DNA of 64,000 nucleotides, from contig CM032663.1 in assembly GCA_019095985.1 (NCBI GenBank), forward strand, positions 36,848,422-36,912,421, given 5' to 3'. Below the pieces are notes generated by a model. That model was not told where the DNA came from. It saw only the letters and a program-made list of their open reading frames with translations, and did no database searches. How positions within the stretch are numbered: the stretch's first letter is position 1; each line of letters starts with the position of its first letter. Both the position numbers and the translations under genes were made by a program. Positions 62,657 through 64,000 of this stretch are shown here, piece by piece. Source of the DNA: Streblospio benedicti (taxonomy: Eukaryota; Annelida; Polychaeta; Spionida; Spionidae).

Positions 62657-64000
62657 TCTAATGAATAAAATGTTGACAGAAAAACAGTGGAGCATTAACC
62701 GACAGCCCAAATATTCACCATGCCAAACCGACCTGCACGTGTGACCAAAATAGAAGCCTTTAAGTGCAACCAAAATGGCCATTTTACTCATCGATTCAAA
62801 TGTTTGTGTGAATTGGTACTGTCAATCAAGGTGTAGTATATGCTGCTATAAAGTTGTGATGATATATTTTACATTTTACACCCAATGGCTTGTTCTACGA
62901 TTAATGGAAATCCAATGTTTTGCATGTAATTTTTACAGGAACGCTACATGCAATGCCCCACTGTGGTGATAATGGCCTATCATTTATCACATTATCAATG
63001 GGCCCCAGGGTGCTTGGTTGATGCAAGCTGGTCAATGTTTAGTTTTTACATGTAAAGGCCCCTATTTTGGTTGCATATGCAAGTCGCTTTCAGATGGTGA
63101 ATATTTCGAGCAGGATACGTCCTGTAAAGGTCTGTGGTTACATCCAATTATTTTCTATATACTTTCGCAAATTATCTTTATATAGCATGACATAGTTTAT
63201 TCTACAAGTTAGGGCAAACAAATAATACATATCTGCCAAACATAGTGGTCCCATACTTTCCTGCACTGTCCCGTTCCATTCTACCCCGTGTTTATATGAA
63301 TCATATATAATCATATTTGAAGAGCTCATTGAGAGCATTCAAATGTACTATCACTCGACCAGAAATTTTAAGAATTAAAAGACGAATGCTATATATACAG
63401 TCGACACCATCCCAATTACGACAGTAATCCAAAGTATTTTCGACCTGTATCAAACAAAATTTCAACCTGGATCCCATAGGATTTCAACCTGAATTCAGGT
63501 ACACCATATGACTCTGGATAATGTTTGCAAAACCAACCTGGATCCAACATTGGTTTCAGGGCTGGATTTAAGGTTGAAACAACGTTGATGTGCCTGCTGC
63601 GAAACAACAGGATCTCCCCCCCCCAAAAAAAAAATGTTTCATTAATATCTTGGGAAGTACTGGCTAATATATGATGCTATTGTATTATGATTTTACGCTC
63701 AGTTGTTATGTACATGTGTGTTTTATATATTTCTTTATGGAGTTCATTTGAAAATAAATATTTCTATTTTATCTTCTATTCTATGTTATATTCTATATTC
63801 ATTTCTATATAATATTCTATATTCTGTGAGACAGCTTCCCGGTTTTAATGGATTTAAAAACAAGATTCCAACGTGGTAATTTAGTGCAGGTATTTTAACA
63901 AGGAAGTGGAATATACTTGTCTAACACTATTTTTTTGAGAAGTTTAAGTCTTACATAAAAACGGGTCACAGTTTTGGACACAACGTAATATGTCGCTCCA
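62657..64000. other. 5' flank of the MS4A-like gene, otherwise nothing recognised
   Basis: Should contain the untranslated first exon and promoter of the minus-strand gene, but no site is clear. A TTCTAT-rich simple repeat lies at about 63755-63830. No other gene is seen. Confidence 0.4.

Overview
The window is animal nuclear DNA: spliced genes with GT-AG introns, a eukaryotic tRNA gene, a BTB-BACK-Kelch gene, a C2H2 zinc-finger gene, a secreted EGF plus C-type-lectin gene, and many degraded transposons in AT-rich non-coding DNA with GC-rich exons. The gene set and compact introns fit a marine invertebrate, possibly an invertebrate deuterostome such as amphioxus or a hemichordate. No marker here settles the species. 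There are two 100-base assembly gaps (23276-23375 and 40613-40712).

Layout. 0-8 kb: mostly repeats, with a minus-strand glutamine-rich protein exon at 2.9-3.8 kb ending in a CtBP-type motif, a Penelope-like relic split by a terminal-inverted-repeat (TIR) element that itself holds a second TIR element (4.5-5.8 kb), a second Penelope-like relic (6.25-6.65 kb) and a tRNA-derived SINE. 8.3-12.8 kb: a seven-exon SLC16-type monocarboxylate transporter gene, followed at 13.8 kb by a decayed copy of its first exon. 14.5-15.6 kb: a C2H2 zinc-finger gene with 12 intact fingers, flanked by direct repeats of transporter intron DNA. 19.1-22.2 kb: a four-exon secreted EGF/C-type-lectin gene. 24.5-27.2 kb: GC-rich, cysteine-containing minus-strand exons I do not recognise. 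29.9-31.6 kb: a Kelch-like gene with one frameshift. 33.3-37.2 kb: minus-strand exons of a very acidic protein. 38.7 kb: tRNA-Gly(CCC). 40.5-40.95 kb: a LINE fragment. 41.6 kb: last exon of a mitochondrial carrier. 44.0-49.9 kb: an unclassified unit, about 0.5 kb of imperfect inverted repeats around a repetitive acidic protein gene. 54.1-62.7 kb: a complete eight-exon minus-strand gene for a CD20/MS4A-like four-helix membrane protein with a polyglutamine N-terminus and a proline-rich, octad-repeat C-terminus.

The genes do not look functionally linked. Mobile DNA dominates the structure: at least three TAA-flanked MITEs (two of almost identical size), a MITE family with GA/CT-rich ends, several foldback elements, and a dispersed repeat family with copies on both sides of the Kelch gene. 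The best candidate for something undescribed is the inverted-repeat-bounded unit at 44.0-49.9 kb. The MS4A-like protein with polyQ and octad repeats is the most unusual intact gene.
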